8,308 nt of DNA, from NCBI GenBank assembly GCA_000990145.1, contig LBSW01000007.1, positions 1-8,308 on the forward strand, given 5' to 3'. Positions 1 to 8,308 of the stretch are shown piece by piece. The position numbers were made by a program, and so were the translations under genes. Within the stretch, counting starts at the first letter, position 1. Each line of letters opens with the position of its first letter. Source of the stretch: Parcubacteria group bacterium GW2011_GWB1_37_13 (GTDB lineage: Bacteria; Patescibacteriota; Minisyncoccia; Phycocordibacterales; UBA9973). A model generated the notes under the pieces. It saw only the letters and a list, made by a program, of their open reading frames with translations, did no database searches and was not told the origin of the DNA.

Positions 1-1620
1 GATAAAAGGAAATAGGGACCACATTTTGAAATGTGAAGGCTGGAGAGAAAAATTCAAGGAGCCGTGGGTCCCCTGTCCTATGCCTCCGAGGGCGAAGGCG
101 GGAGAATTTTTCTCTCTAGCCTGAAGTAAGTCCAATCTTGCATATTCATCAAGTGTCATTTCTTTTATCTCCTTCTTATCTCCATACGCAACATGCATTT
201 CTTCCCCCCTTTTTTTAAAAATCGTTCCGATCTCAAAAACCTTAACCTTGTCAATTCCTAAAGATGGAGCGTTTAATTGATTGAGTTTCAGGCTTTCTTT
301 CAAACCATCAGTCAGGTTGGTTCTTAAAAACTTTTTATCTGAAGCGCTGTTTTGAACTTCCACTTCCCCTGTGTCGCAGAAGGTATAAGTCATCACTTCT
401 GAATACCCCTCTTCCAGTAATTTGCCTTTCGCCCAAGAAATCTTGGCATAAGTTTCATTAACTTTCGGTTCAAAATTAATCTTTGGTATTTTTCCTTTTA
501 ATTTGTCGTATCCTAAAATTCTGCCAATTTCTTCCGCCATATCTTCTTCAATCTCCAAATCAAGGCGCATCGGGAGAATGACAACTGTAAACTTGGTAGT
601 CGGAGCACCAAGTGGTGCTCCGACTACCAAGTTATACTTGAAATTGTATCTTTTTAAAATATCTTCTACCTCTTTGTCTGAAACTTTAAGTCCTAAAATT
701 TTTGAAATCTTATTAGCCGAAAAAGAAAGTTTTTTCTCTTTTTGTTTTTCTGGATAAACATCCACAACATTTTCAAAAATTGCTTCTGGACACATCTCAA
801 AAATAAGCGCTGAAAGTTCTCGCATGGCATACGCGGCTAATTCTGGAGACAAATCATTTTCAAAACGCTTGCGCGCATCGGTAAAAATATTCAGAGCTTG
901 GGCTGTTTTTCGCACTGATACCGGATCAAAATTGGCAACTTCCAAAATTATATTTTTTGTTTTATTGTCTACCTCCGCAATTTTTCCGCCTTTTATTCCA
1001 GCCACACCTAATACATTTTTAGAATCAGCAATTATTATATCTTTAACTCCAATTCCTACCTCTTTGTTATCAAGAGTAGTTATCTGCTCTCCAGTCTTTG
1101 CCTGCCTTACGATTAAACCCTCTTCGGCCAACTTATCTAAGTCAAAAACATGCGCTGGTTGGCCAGTATTAAACATCAAGAGATTTGCCGCATCCACCAT
1201 ATTATTAATGCTTCTCTGCCCTATTGATTCTAAATGTTTTTTTACCCATTCCGGACTTGGACCAACTTTTATCCTTCTTATAATTCTGCCCATGTATCGC
1301 CTGCATAAAGATGTTTGAATATCAATTTTTAATTCCGATTTGTCCGTTGAAGCTTTAATAGAAGCGGGAATTTTATATTTTGGCGCCGGATCAACGTATT
1401 CTATATCAAGAAGCGAAGCGATCTCGCGCGCCACACCTTGATGACTGAGCAAATCGTGCGCGCGGTTTGGCAAAATTTTTAAATCAAAAATTGTGTCTCC
1501 ACCCGGTTTTTTCTCTAAACTTTCAACCTCGCACAGATGATAATTAAAAATACCTGCGAGTTTATTTGCGTCAGGCGCTTTCGGAACATACCATTTAAGC
1601 CAATTGTAAGAAATTTTCAT
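1..1620 (-). CDS. pheT: Phenylalanine--tRNA ligase beta subunit (3' end outside window)
   Basis: PheT pairs with PheS in the cytosolic synthetase that charges tRNA-Phe; the beta subunit carries the editing and tRNA-recognition modules. The frame is open from the ATG at 1618-1620 to the window edge (540 codons, no stop). It begins MKISYNWLKWYVP. Residues about 45-75 (FDLKILPNRAHDLLSHQG) match the start of the family's core. A B3/B4-type editing domain spans about 108-290, a B5 domain about 297-375 (ending DMAEEIGRILGYD) and a catalytic-like core about 385-500. The FDX-ACB anticodon-binding domain starts at about 530 (FKMWSLFPFI), so roughly its last 80-90 residues are missing. The OB-fold tRNA-binding domain normally inserted near residue 40 is absent. 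Two palindromic inserts lie in frame at residues 330-343 and about 500-528. The gene follows pheS by 17 bp with no clear Shine-Dalgarno site. Identity is certain; domain limits are approximate. Confidence 0.95.
   Translation of the reverse strand, partial: MKISYNWLKWYVPKAPDANKLAGIFNYHLCEVESLEKKPGGDTIFDLKILPNRAHDLLSHQGVAREIASLLDIEYVDPAPKYKIPASIKASTDKSELKIDIQTSLCRRYMGRIIRRIKVGPSPEWVKKHLESIGQRSINNMVDAANLLMFNTGQPAHVFDLDKLAEEGLIVRQAKTGEQITTLDNKEVGIGVKDIIIADSKNVLGVAGIKGGKIAEVDNKTKNIILEVANFDPVSVRKTAQALNIFTDARKRFENDLSPELAAYAMRELSALIFEMCPEAIFENVVDVYPEKQKEKKLSFSANKISKILGLKVSDKEVEDILKRYNFKYNLVVGAPLGAPTTKFTVVILPMRLDLEIEEDMAEEIGRILGYDKLKGKIPKINFEPKVNETYAKISWAKGKLLEEGYSEVMTYTFCDTGEVEVQNSASDKKFLRTNLTDGLKESLKLNQLNAPSLGIDKVKVFEIGTIFKKRGEEMHVAYGDKKEIKEMTLDEYARLDLLQAREKNSPAFALGGIGQGTHGSLNFSLQPSHFKMWSLFPFI
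37..122. repeat. 86-bp inverted-repeat-bounded insert, family 2 (in pheT)
   Basis: Terminal inverted repeats of 19 bp with one mismatch: 37-55 reads AGGCTGGAGAGAAAAATTC, and 104-122 is its complement except for one position (42 against 117). The 48-bp centre is GC-rich (GTGGGTCCCC, GCCTCCGAGGGCGAAGGCGGG) in an otherwise AT-rich gene. The insert codes in frame for PheT residues about 500-528 (AREKNSPAFALGGIGQGTHG, then SLNFSLQP). This lies in the linker between the catalytic-like core and the FDX-ACB domain, which resumes as FKMWSLFPF. It shares no sequence with the family 1 palindromes. Exact ends are uncertain. Confidence 0.7.
590..633. repeat. Palindromic element family 1, copy 1 (in pheT)
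   Basis: A perfect inverted repeat: arms of 21 bp (590-610 and 613-633) around a 2-base centre. The left arm is ACTTGGTAGTCGGAGCACCA from 591. It lies in frame in pheT and encodes NLVVGAPLGAPTTK (residues 330-343), between YNFKY and FTVVILPMRLDLE of the B5 domain. A family alignment would not be expected to contain this stretch. Read on the other strand in the same phase it gives almost the same peptide (NLVVGAPSGAPTTK), as expected of a palindrome with this register. Confidence 0.92.
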
Positions 1621-1637
1621 AAAATATTTAACGCAAA

Positions 1638-2318
1638 TTAAAACTGATTTAATCTTAAATCTCCTTGATAAAACAAGCGCACATCGGAAATACCCCATTT
1701 AATCATTGCGATGCGATCCAATCCTCCGCCAAAAGCAAAACCTTGAACTTTTGCCGGATCAAGACCGATATTGCGCAAAACATTCGGATGCAACATTCCA
1801 GCGCCCATCATTTCGAGCCATTTGCCTTTGAATTTAGCAAATACTTCAAGAGAAGGTTCAGTGAAAGGAAAAAAGCTAGGTCTGAATTCTATCTCTATTT
1901 CATCTCCCAACATTTTTTTATAAAAATAAGTAAGCACGCCTTTTAAATCAGCAAGAGAAATATTTTCTCCCACCATTGCTCCGTCTATCTGAAAAAATTG
2001 CATTTCGTGAGTTATATCTGTTGCTTCATTTCTGAATACTTTTCCAATTGAAATAAAAGCGGCGGGCAACCTGCTTTCTTTGCCTGCTTTTTCAAACGCG
2101 CGGGCTGTTACAGTCGTAGTGTGTGTGCGTAAGACTTTTTCCTTCTCATTTTTTATCCAGAAAGTATCCTGCATATCTAATGCCGGATGGTCTTTGGGAA
2201 AATTCAAAACGTAGAAATTATACCAGTCGCTTTCAAGTTCCGGTCCGGTCGCAATCTCAAAACCCATATCAGCAAAGACTTTATAGGCCTGGCTAGATAA
2301 AATAGAAAGCGGATGCAT
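1638..2318 (-). CDS. pheS: Phenylalanine--tRNA ligase alpha subunit, short form
   Basis: This is the class II catalytic subunit that activates phenylalanine and transfers it to tRNA-Phe, working with PheT encoded next to it. Visible signatures over 226 residues: DHPALDMQDTFWI at 43-55, LRTHTTTVTAR at 63-73, motif 2 around FRNEATDITHEMQFFQIDG at 95-113, FRPSFFPFTEPSLEV at 145-159 and motif 3 GGGLDRIAMIKWGI at 197-210. I start it at ATG 2316-2318 (MHPLSILSS). A TTG two codons upstream (2322-2324) is possible, and a stop at 2331-2333 closes the frame. Family members are usually about 330-350 residues. The N-terminal coiled coil that contacts tRNA is missing, and there is no room for it before the upstream gene ends at 2358. 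The frequent HPAR motif reads HPAL here. The leader is AT-rich with no Shine-Dalgarno site. Confidence 0.95.
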   Translation of the reverse strand: MHPLSILSSQAYKVFADMGFEIATGPELESDWYNFYVLNFPKDHPALDMQDTFWIKNEKEKVLRTHTTTVTARAFEKAGKESRLPAAFISIGKVFRNEATDITHEMQFFQIDGAMVGENISLADLKGVLTYFYKKMLGDEIEIEFRPSFFPFTEPSLEVFAKFKGKWLEMMGAGMLHPNVLRNIGLDPAKVQGFAFGGGLDRIAMIKWGISDVRLFYQGDLRLNQF

Positions 2319-2357
2319 GGACAAAATATATCACGAAAATGGATATTTTACAAAATT

Positions 2358-5303
2358 TTAAATTTTATAAATCTCTGCCATTTTGCAATATTCGCATTTG
2401 GTATTCTTGCCATAAGAATTATAACCGCAAGGTCTTTCAACCCACTTGCCTGTCCTGATTAAATTGTCATAATCTTTTATGTCAGCAATAAGTGAATTAA
2501 TTTGTTCCATACGAATTACCGTGTCATAAATGCTTTCCTTGTCGTTTTTTGCTTCTAAAAATTCCAAACGCGATTCACGCACATCCACTTTGTATTTTGG
2601 ACTCTGCTTTATCAAGTATGAATACATTGCCAGTTGACGCAAATAACTGCCCATTCGTCCCTCTGAATCTGCCTTTTCTATATCTCCCTTTTTTCTAACA
2701 CTTCCAGTTTTAAAATCTGTCACGCGAACATTTTTAGCGTCCAGATTCTCTATCAAATCTATTTTTCCGTAAATATTTAAATGCGGGAATCTGTCATCAA
2801 CAACAGAAATGCTTTTTTCATTTTCCCTTTTTCGTTCTATCTCTGGCAATCTATTTTTCACCCACTCTGAAACAATTTTAAGGACTTCTTTATCATTATT
2901 TGTTATTTCTTCCAATTCTTTCGGATTTGGAATCTTTCCAAGCTTGAGAATTTTATCAATTGTCAAATGTATCTTATTTCCAAACTCCAAACTTTCGCTT
3001 TTAGCTTCTGGCAACTGAAGTAAATTCCTGAAATACCATTTCCAAGGACATTCAAAAAAATTATTTAAAAGCGACACGGACACTTTTCTGTCTTCAAAGT
3101 CGCGAGCAACTAATTTTACCAAACCGTTTAAATCTGTGCGCTTCTCCGTCAGCTTTTTAACCTTAACATAAGATCGTTCGTCATTCTTCAAAATAATTTT
3201 TTCCGTTTCAAGAGCTGTCTGTTTTTCAAGATGCGAAGATATATCAGAGACAATGCGCGCAAGTTCCTCATCTCCTCCAGCATAAGATTTTAGAGCATAA
3301 GAAATAGTGCAAAATCTCTTGGCGCGCGTTATGGCTACATACAATTGTCTTTTTAAAACCTCCTCATTGCGGGTTTCCACTTTTGCTTTTACGGATTCAG
3401 GCAAGGAAAAACCGCCGACTTTTCCAAGGGCAAAAGATTTTTCATCCATATGCGCTATCCAAACATAATCAAATTCGAGCCCTTTGGAACCATGCAAAGT
3501 CAGCACTTTCACGCCCTCATTAGGTCCAAAAATTGCAAGCGGTATGGTTTCTCCATAATCCATTATCCTATCAACAAAAGATAGAAAATCGCTTAAGTTT
3601 AATTTAGGATTTTTTTCCGTCTGCATTAAAACCAAATGAATGAGTGTCCGCAACACTTCAATGCGAACTATTAAATCTTCGTGATTTTTCGCGGTATCAA
3701 GCAAAAACTCCGTGCCAACTTTTTGGATAAAAGAATAAATAGGCTCGGAAGAAGAAATAAGCCAAGACTTTAATTTACCAAGCCAAATATTGATTTCACT
3801 GCTATTGCCGAATAAATTATTTCTTTGTTCAGCCACATCGATCAAAGAAAATTTTCTCATATTATTATCCCGAATAAATTCGTGAGCTTTCAGGGAAGTT
3901 ATATCAGAATATTTATCAAAAAATGACTCAGCCAATGCAGCGCCGTCATCGGGATTAGCGATAATCTTCAAAACTCGCAAAAATGCAACGGCTTCCGCCG
4001 ATTCAAAAAAATCCATCATCTCCCCGCCGGCAACCGGTATCTCCATATCTTTTAAAATTGTAATAGTGCTCCTTATTTGACGATTCTTTGGAACCAAAAT
4101 AGCCATATCGTTTGCTTCGCAACCATTTTTTATTTTATCTTTTATATGAAGAGCGCAAGCGATAATTTCATCCCTGGGATAATAGGCTTCCACAAGGCGT
4201 ATAGCGTGATTTTCTTTCTGATTGCTTTTCAACTTGCCTTTAGTCATCGAACTTTCCAGCAAATAATGCGCGGAATCCAAAATTTTTTGAGTAGAACGAT
4301 AATTCTCTAAAAGAGTAATCAATTTTGCCTTGCCAAAAATGTGCTTGAAATTTTCAAAATATTCCAAAGACGCGCCGCCAAAACCATATATAAGCTGGCG
4401 GTCATCTCCAACCACGAAGATATTGGGTTTCTCCACATCGCTCCACACGCGCTTGAGAAATTCATTTTGCACATTGCTTGAATCTTGATGCTCATCAATT
4501 AGAATATATAAAAAATTGGTTTTAATGTAATCTTTTGCCTCTTCCGACTCCTCAACTATTTTGTTCAATGCTTCTAGAATATCGTCATAATCAAATAAAT
4601 TTCTTTCTTTCTTTTCTGTTTCATAAAGACTGTAGAATTTCACCGCTTCAAGCGAACGTTCCAATCCTTCAATTTTTTTCTCCAAATCTTTTTTTAACTT
4701 GCCTTTGCTTTCACCGCGAGAAGAAATACTTGCAGGATCTTTTTTTATGCCTTCTATTTCAATCTTTATCATATTCTCAAAACTTTCTGGAGTAATTCGC
4801 TCTCTTTTTAATAGAGAAATAAGGCTCTTGAGATCCCGAAAATACCTAGAAGTATCAGAACGCGGACGAAGATATTCCCAATCGTTATTCTGTAAAATTC
4901 GGTCGCATAAAATTGTTAAATCTCCTTTTTCATCCATAATTTGAGGAGTTTTATTCAGACCCAATACTGTATAATACTTTTCTAACATATCCATACCAAA
5001 ACTGTGAAAAGTGCAGACTTGGACTTTGGAAGCTTCGGGACCGATATATGCTCGCATCCTCTCTCTCATCGCTTTGACCGCAGAGTTCGTAAAAGTCAGA
5101 CATAAAATGCCATCAGCTTTCGTGTCAGTTTTCAAAAGTATATTCCCTATTCTAAGAGCTAAAATCTGCGTCTTGCCCGTTCCTGGACCTGCTACTACCA
5201 TTACCGGCCCATCTATGGAGTCCACTGCTTCCTTTTGAGCAGGATTTAGTTTCTTATATTCATTATTATATTCAGTATATTTTCTTTCAAATTTAGGTGC
5301 CAT
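2358..5303 (-). CDS. UvrD/PcrA-type superfamily 1 helicase with C-terminal PD-(D/E)XK nuclease
   Basis: A 981-residue ATP-dependent 3'-5' DNA helicase fused to a RecB/AddB-type nuclease, most likely acting in recombination or break repair. Helicase motifs in order: Q motif LNPAQKEAV (19-27), Walker A AGPGTGKT (38-45), Ia LTFTNSAVKAMRERM (69-83), TFHSF (98-102), II ILIDEHQD (267-274), III VVGDDRQLIYGFGGA (297-311), IV LLENYRST (331-338), V LTLHGSKGLEFD (601-612), VI QLYVAITRAKR (653-663). The nuclease has H779, GKID (D849), DFK (D863, K865) and QxxxY (Q890, Y894). C752, C959, C970 and C973 could bind a 4Fe-4S cluster, as known for AddB and Cas4 relatives. Motif II has His where Tyr or Phe is usual, and motif III has GFGGA instead of the common GFRGA. 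The start follows the upstream gene by 17 bp, with a weak AAGTGA about 9 nt before the ATG. The family is clear; the exact cellular role is inferred. Confidence 0.92.
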   Translation of the reverse strand: MAPKFERKYTEYNNEYKKLNPAQKEAVDSIDGPVMVVAGPGTGKTQILALRIGNILLKTDTKADGILCLTFTNSAVKAMRERMRAYIGPEASKVQVCTFHSFGMDMLEKYYTVLGLNKTPQIMDEKGDLTILCDRILQNNDWEYLRPRSDTSRYFRDLKSLISLLKRERITPESFENMIKIEIEGIKKDPASISSRGESKGKLKKDLEKKIEGLERSLEAVKFYSLYETEKKERNLFDYDDILEALNKIVEESEEAKDYIKTNFLYILIDEHQDSSNVQNEFLKRVWSDVEKPNIFVVGDDRQLIYGFGGASLEYFENFKHIFGKAKLITLLENYRSTQKILDSAHYLLESSMTKGKLKSNQKENHAIRLVEAYYPRDEIIACALHIKDKIKNGCEANDMAILVPKNRQIRSTITILKDMEIPVAGGEMMDFFESAEAVAFLRVLKIIANPDDGAALAESFFDKYSDITSLKAHEFIRDNNMRKFSLIDVAEQRNNLFGNSSEINIWLGKLKSWLISSSEPIYSFIQKVGTEFLLDTAKNHEDLIVRIEVLRTLIHLVLMQTEKNPKLNLSDFLSFVDRIMDYGETIPLAIFGPNEGVKVLTLHGSKGLEFDYVWIAHMDEKSFALGKVGGFSLPESVKAKVETRNEEVLKRQLYVAITRAKRFCTISYALKSYAGGDEELARIVSDISSHLEKQTALETEKIILKNDERSYVKVKKLTEKRTDLNGLVKLVARDFEDRKVSVSLLNNFFECPWKWYFRNLLQLPEAKSESLEFGNKIHLTIDKILKLGKIPNPKELEEITNNDKEVLKIVSEWVKNRLPEIERKRENEKSISVVDDRFPHLNIYGKIDLIENLDAKNVRVTDFKTGSVRKKGDIEKADSEGRMGSYLRQLAMYSYLIKQSPKYKVDVRESRLEFLEAKNDKESIYDTVIRMEQINSLIADIKDYDNLIRTGKWVERPCGYNSYGKNTKCEYCKMAEIYKI

Positions 5304-5320
5304 TTTGATATTTCACTTTA

Positions 5321-6229
5321 TTATTTCAAAATAATTTTTGATTTCCAAAAGAAAAAAAATATTATCAGAACAGTCATAAGCGGGGAAACGTATTCTGGAA
5401 TACTAAAACCAAAACTATGCAGTATCATAATTATCCCCAAGACTAATATTGAATACATTGCTCCGTTTTTTAAATAAATATATTTTTTAACTCGCTCTAT
5501 GTTGCTTATTGTAAGTTGCCGCACTAAAAGGGCGCCAAATCCATTTCCAATTAAAATTAAAGGAACGGAAAGCGTAAAAGCAAAAGCTCCAAGCACACCG
5601 TCAATGGAAAAAGTAGTATCAATTATCTCCAAAAAGAAAAGTTTGCTCAAATCCGAGTGCGCGCTGCCGAATAATTTTTTCTCTTGCTCTTCAGCATTCT
5701 GTTTAAATCCGTGAGTAATAAAAAACAGGCTTGAACCCACAACCGCCCCAAAACCCATTAAATTGCTTTCCTTCAGCGCAAACCAGGCAATAATTGAAAG
5801 TAGAACTGACACAATGGCATAAAACCAAACTCCTTTCTCCATAAAAAACTTTTCGGCCTTAGGCAAGCCTAAATTTTTATCTTCAAGGAAAAGCCAATGT
5901 AAAAACAAAAATAAAAGAAACACTCCTCCGGCAACAAGCAGGATGGGCGCTGATTTTTCTATAGACTCTAAAACTAAAGGGTCATTAGACCATGCAGCCG
6001 ATAGAATCTGCATCGGATTAAGCGTTGTGTTAAAAGACCAAATTATTGCAAAAGGCAGAAGCCCGCGAACTAGAAAAACTGCAATAAATAAACCCCAAGT
6101 AAGAAACCAGCGCCTCGCCCGAGCACCCATCGTAGAAAGCACTTCAGCGTTGATTATAGCGTTATCAACAGACGAAACTGCTTCAAAAAGCGAGAGGCCG
6201 ATTATCGTAATTAAAGCGGAAAATATCAT
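5321..6229 (-). CDS. DUF475/TerC-like integral membrane protein
   Basis: A 302-residue hydrophobic protein with roughly seven to nine membrane segments (about 1-28, 46-66, 94-116, 134-151, 157-173, 212-236, 257-273, 281-297). Two conserved acidic motifs stand out: SVDNAIINAEVL at 20-31 and FLEIIDTTFSIDGVLGAFA at 199-217. The paired D-N-A and D-G motifs within helices are the hallmark of the TerC/DUF475 branch of the LysE transporter superfamily. Some members of that superfamily (Alx, MntP-like, YkoY/TerC) are linked to Mn2+ export or metal loading of exoenzymes. A metal-ion role here is inference, and a name such as tellurite resistance would be over-reading. It starts at ATG 6227-6229; a stop at 6239-6241 blocks any longer N-terminus. 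It is first in the presumed operon with the helicase-nuclease, pheS and pheT. Confidence 0.85.
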   Translation of the reverse strand: MIFSALITIIGLSLFEAVSSVDNAIINAEVLSTMGARARRWFLTWGLFIAVFLVRGLLPFAIIWSFNTTLNPMQILSAAWSNDPLVLESIEKSAPILLVAGGVFLLFLFLHWLFLEDKNLGLPKAEKFFMEKGVWFYAIVSVLLSIIAWFALKESNLMGFGAVVGSSLFFITHGFKQNAEEQEKKLFGSAHSDLSKLFFLEIIDTTFSIDGVLGAFAFTLSVPLILIGNGFGALLVRQLTISNIERVKKYIYLKNGAMYSILVLGIIMILHSFGFSIPEYVSPLMTVLIIFFFFWKSKIILK

Positions 6230-6255
6230 AATTGTATTTTACCCCATTTCCCCAT
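6226..6255 (-). CDS. Possible 9-codon leader ORF overlapping the DUF475 start
   Basis: On the minus strand, ATG at 6253-6255 opens a tiny frame encoding MGKWGKIQL. Its TGA stop (6226-6228) overlaps the DUF475 start codon as ATGA. It is preceded by AAAGGA (6261-6266) with a 5-nt spacing, a better ribosome-binding site than anything directly in front of DUF475. The arrangement would allow translational coupling. Within it lies a tandem 8-bp repeat (CCCCATTT twice on the plus strand, 6242-6257). A frame this short can arise by chance, and no conservation can be judged here. Confidence 0.25.
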   Translation of the reverse strand: MGKWGKIQL

Positions 6256-6314
6256 TTTTGTCCTTTGAATATAAAAGTTTTCTTTTTGGCAAAAATAGTG
6301 TAAATTGAAAATAT

Positions 6315-8308
<1,994 letters not shown>

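Noticed and set aside
20..35. 7-bp inverted repeat CACATTT/AAATGTG near the left edge
   Set aside because: It codes for the family-typical HFKMW start of the FDX-ACB domain, so it is probably chance rather than part of the neighbouring insert.
590..633. Intrinsic terminator
   Set aside because: The 21-bp hairpin is inside an intact coding frame, has no T-run, and recurs as part of a repeat family.
824..1318. 164-residue plus-strand ORF
   Set aside because: It lies antisense to the conserved pheT editing domain, has no recognisable motif and no ribosome site; it is a shadow of pheT.
2358..5303. Defence-island helicase-nuclease
   Set aside because: The neighbours are housekeeping genes and no other defence gene is present; a DNA repair role is the simpler reading.
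6267..6306. Sigma-70 promoters in the divergent spacer
   Set aside because: TATATT on the minus strand and TAAATT on the plus strand resemble -10 boxes, but neither has a -35 box at proper spacing (TTGCCA is only 13 bp away).
5943..6308. 121-residue plus-strand ORF
   Set aside because: It mirrors the DUF475 gene in an antisense frame and shows a low-complexity composition with no family signature.
6230..6314. Manganese (yybP-ykoY) riboswitch ahead of the TerC-like gene
   Set aside because: The spacer is only 85 bp, AT-rich, and shows none of the expected paired elements.

Overview
The window reads as a piece of a compact, AT-rich bacterial chromosome, most likely from the Patescibacteria/CPR (Parcubacteria-like). 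That placement is an inference. It rests on the pared-down PheS and PheT, a UvrD-type helicase carrying a C-terminal PD-(D/E)XK nuclease, very short intergenic gaps and few Shine-Dalgarno sites. The genetic code looks standard: TGA ends ligA.

Layout: every protein gene lies on the minus strand, so the order of transcription runs right to left. From the right edge: ligA (NAD+-dependent DNA ligase, 5' end outside the window); a plus-strand tRNA-Ser(GGA) whose 3' end overlaps the 3' end of ligA; an 85-bp divergent spacer; then a tight run of a DUF475/TerC-like membrane protein, a helicase-nuclease, pheS and pheT (3' end outside the window). Gaps inside this run are 17, 39 and 17 bp, so it is probably one operon. 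It combines a putative ion transporter, a DNA repair enzyme and the two subunits of phenylalanyl-tRNA synthetase. No stretch over 300 bp lacks a gene.

The most interesting signal lies inside the genes. A short palindromic element of about 35-47 bp occurs three times, once in pheT and twice in ligA. Each copy is in frame, in the same reading phase (peptide core NLV...GxPTTK) and in a loop or linker of an essential enzyme. The copies differ in length only by multiples of 3 and show a compensatory base-pair change. A second, unrelated insert of about 86 bp sits in the pheT linker before the anticodon-binding domain. It has 19-bp terminal inverted repeats and a GC-rich core. Together they look like selfish or structural palindromic DNA that spreads by in-frame insertion into protein-coding genes, comparable in behaviour to the Rickettsia palindromic elements but with different sequences.

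Secondary points: both PheRS subunits lack their usual tRNA-contacting accessory domains; ligA ends inside the tRNA T-loop; and a 9-codon leader ORF may be coupled to the DUF475 gene.
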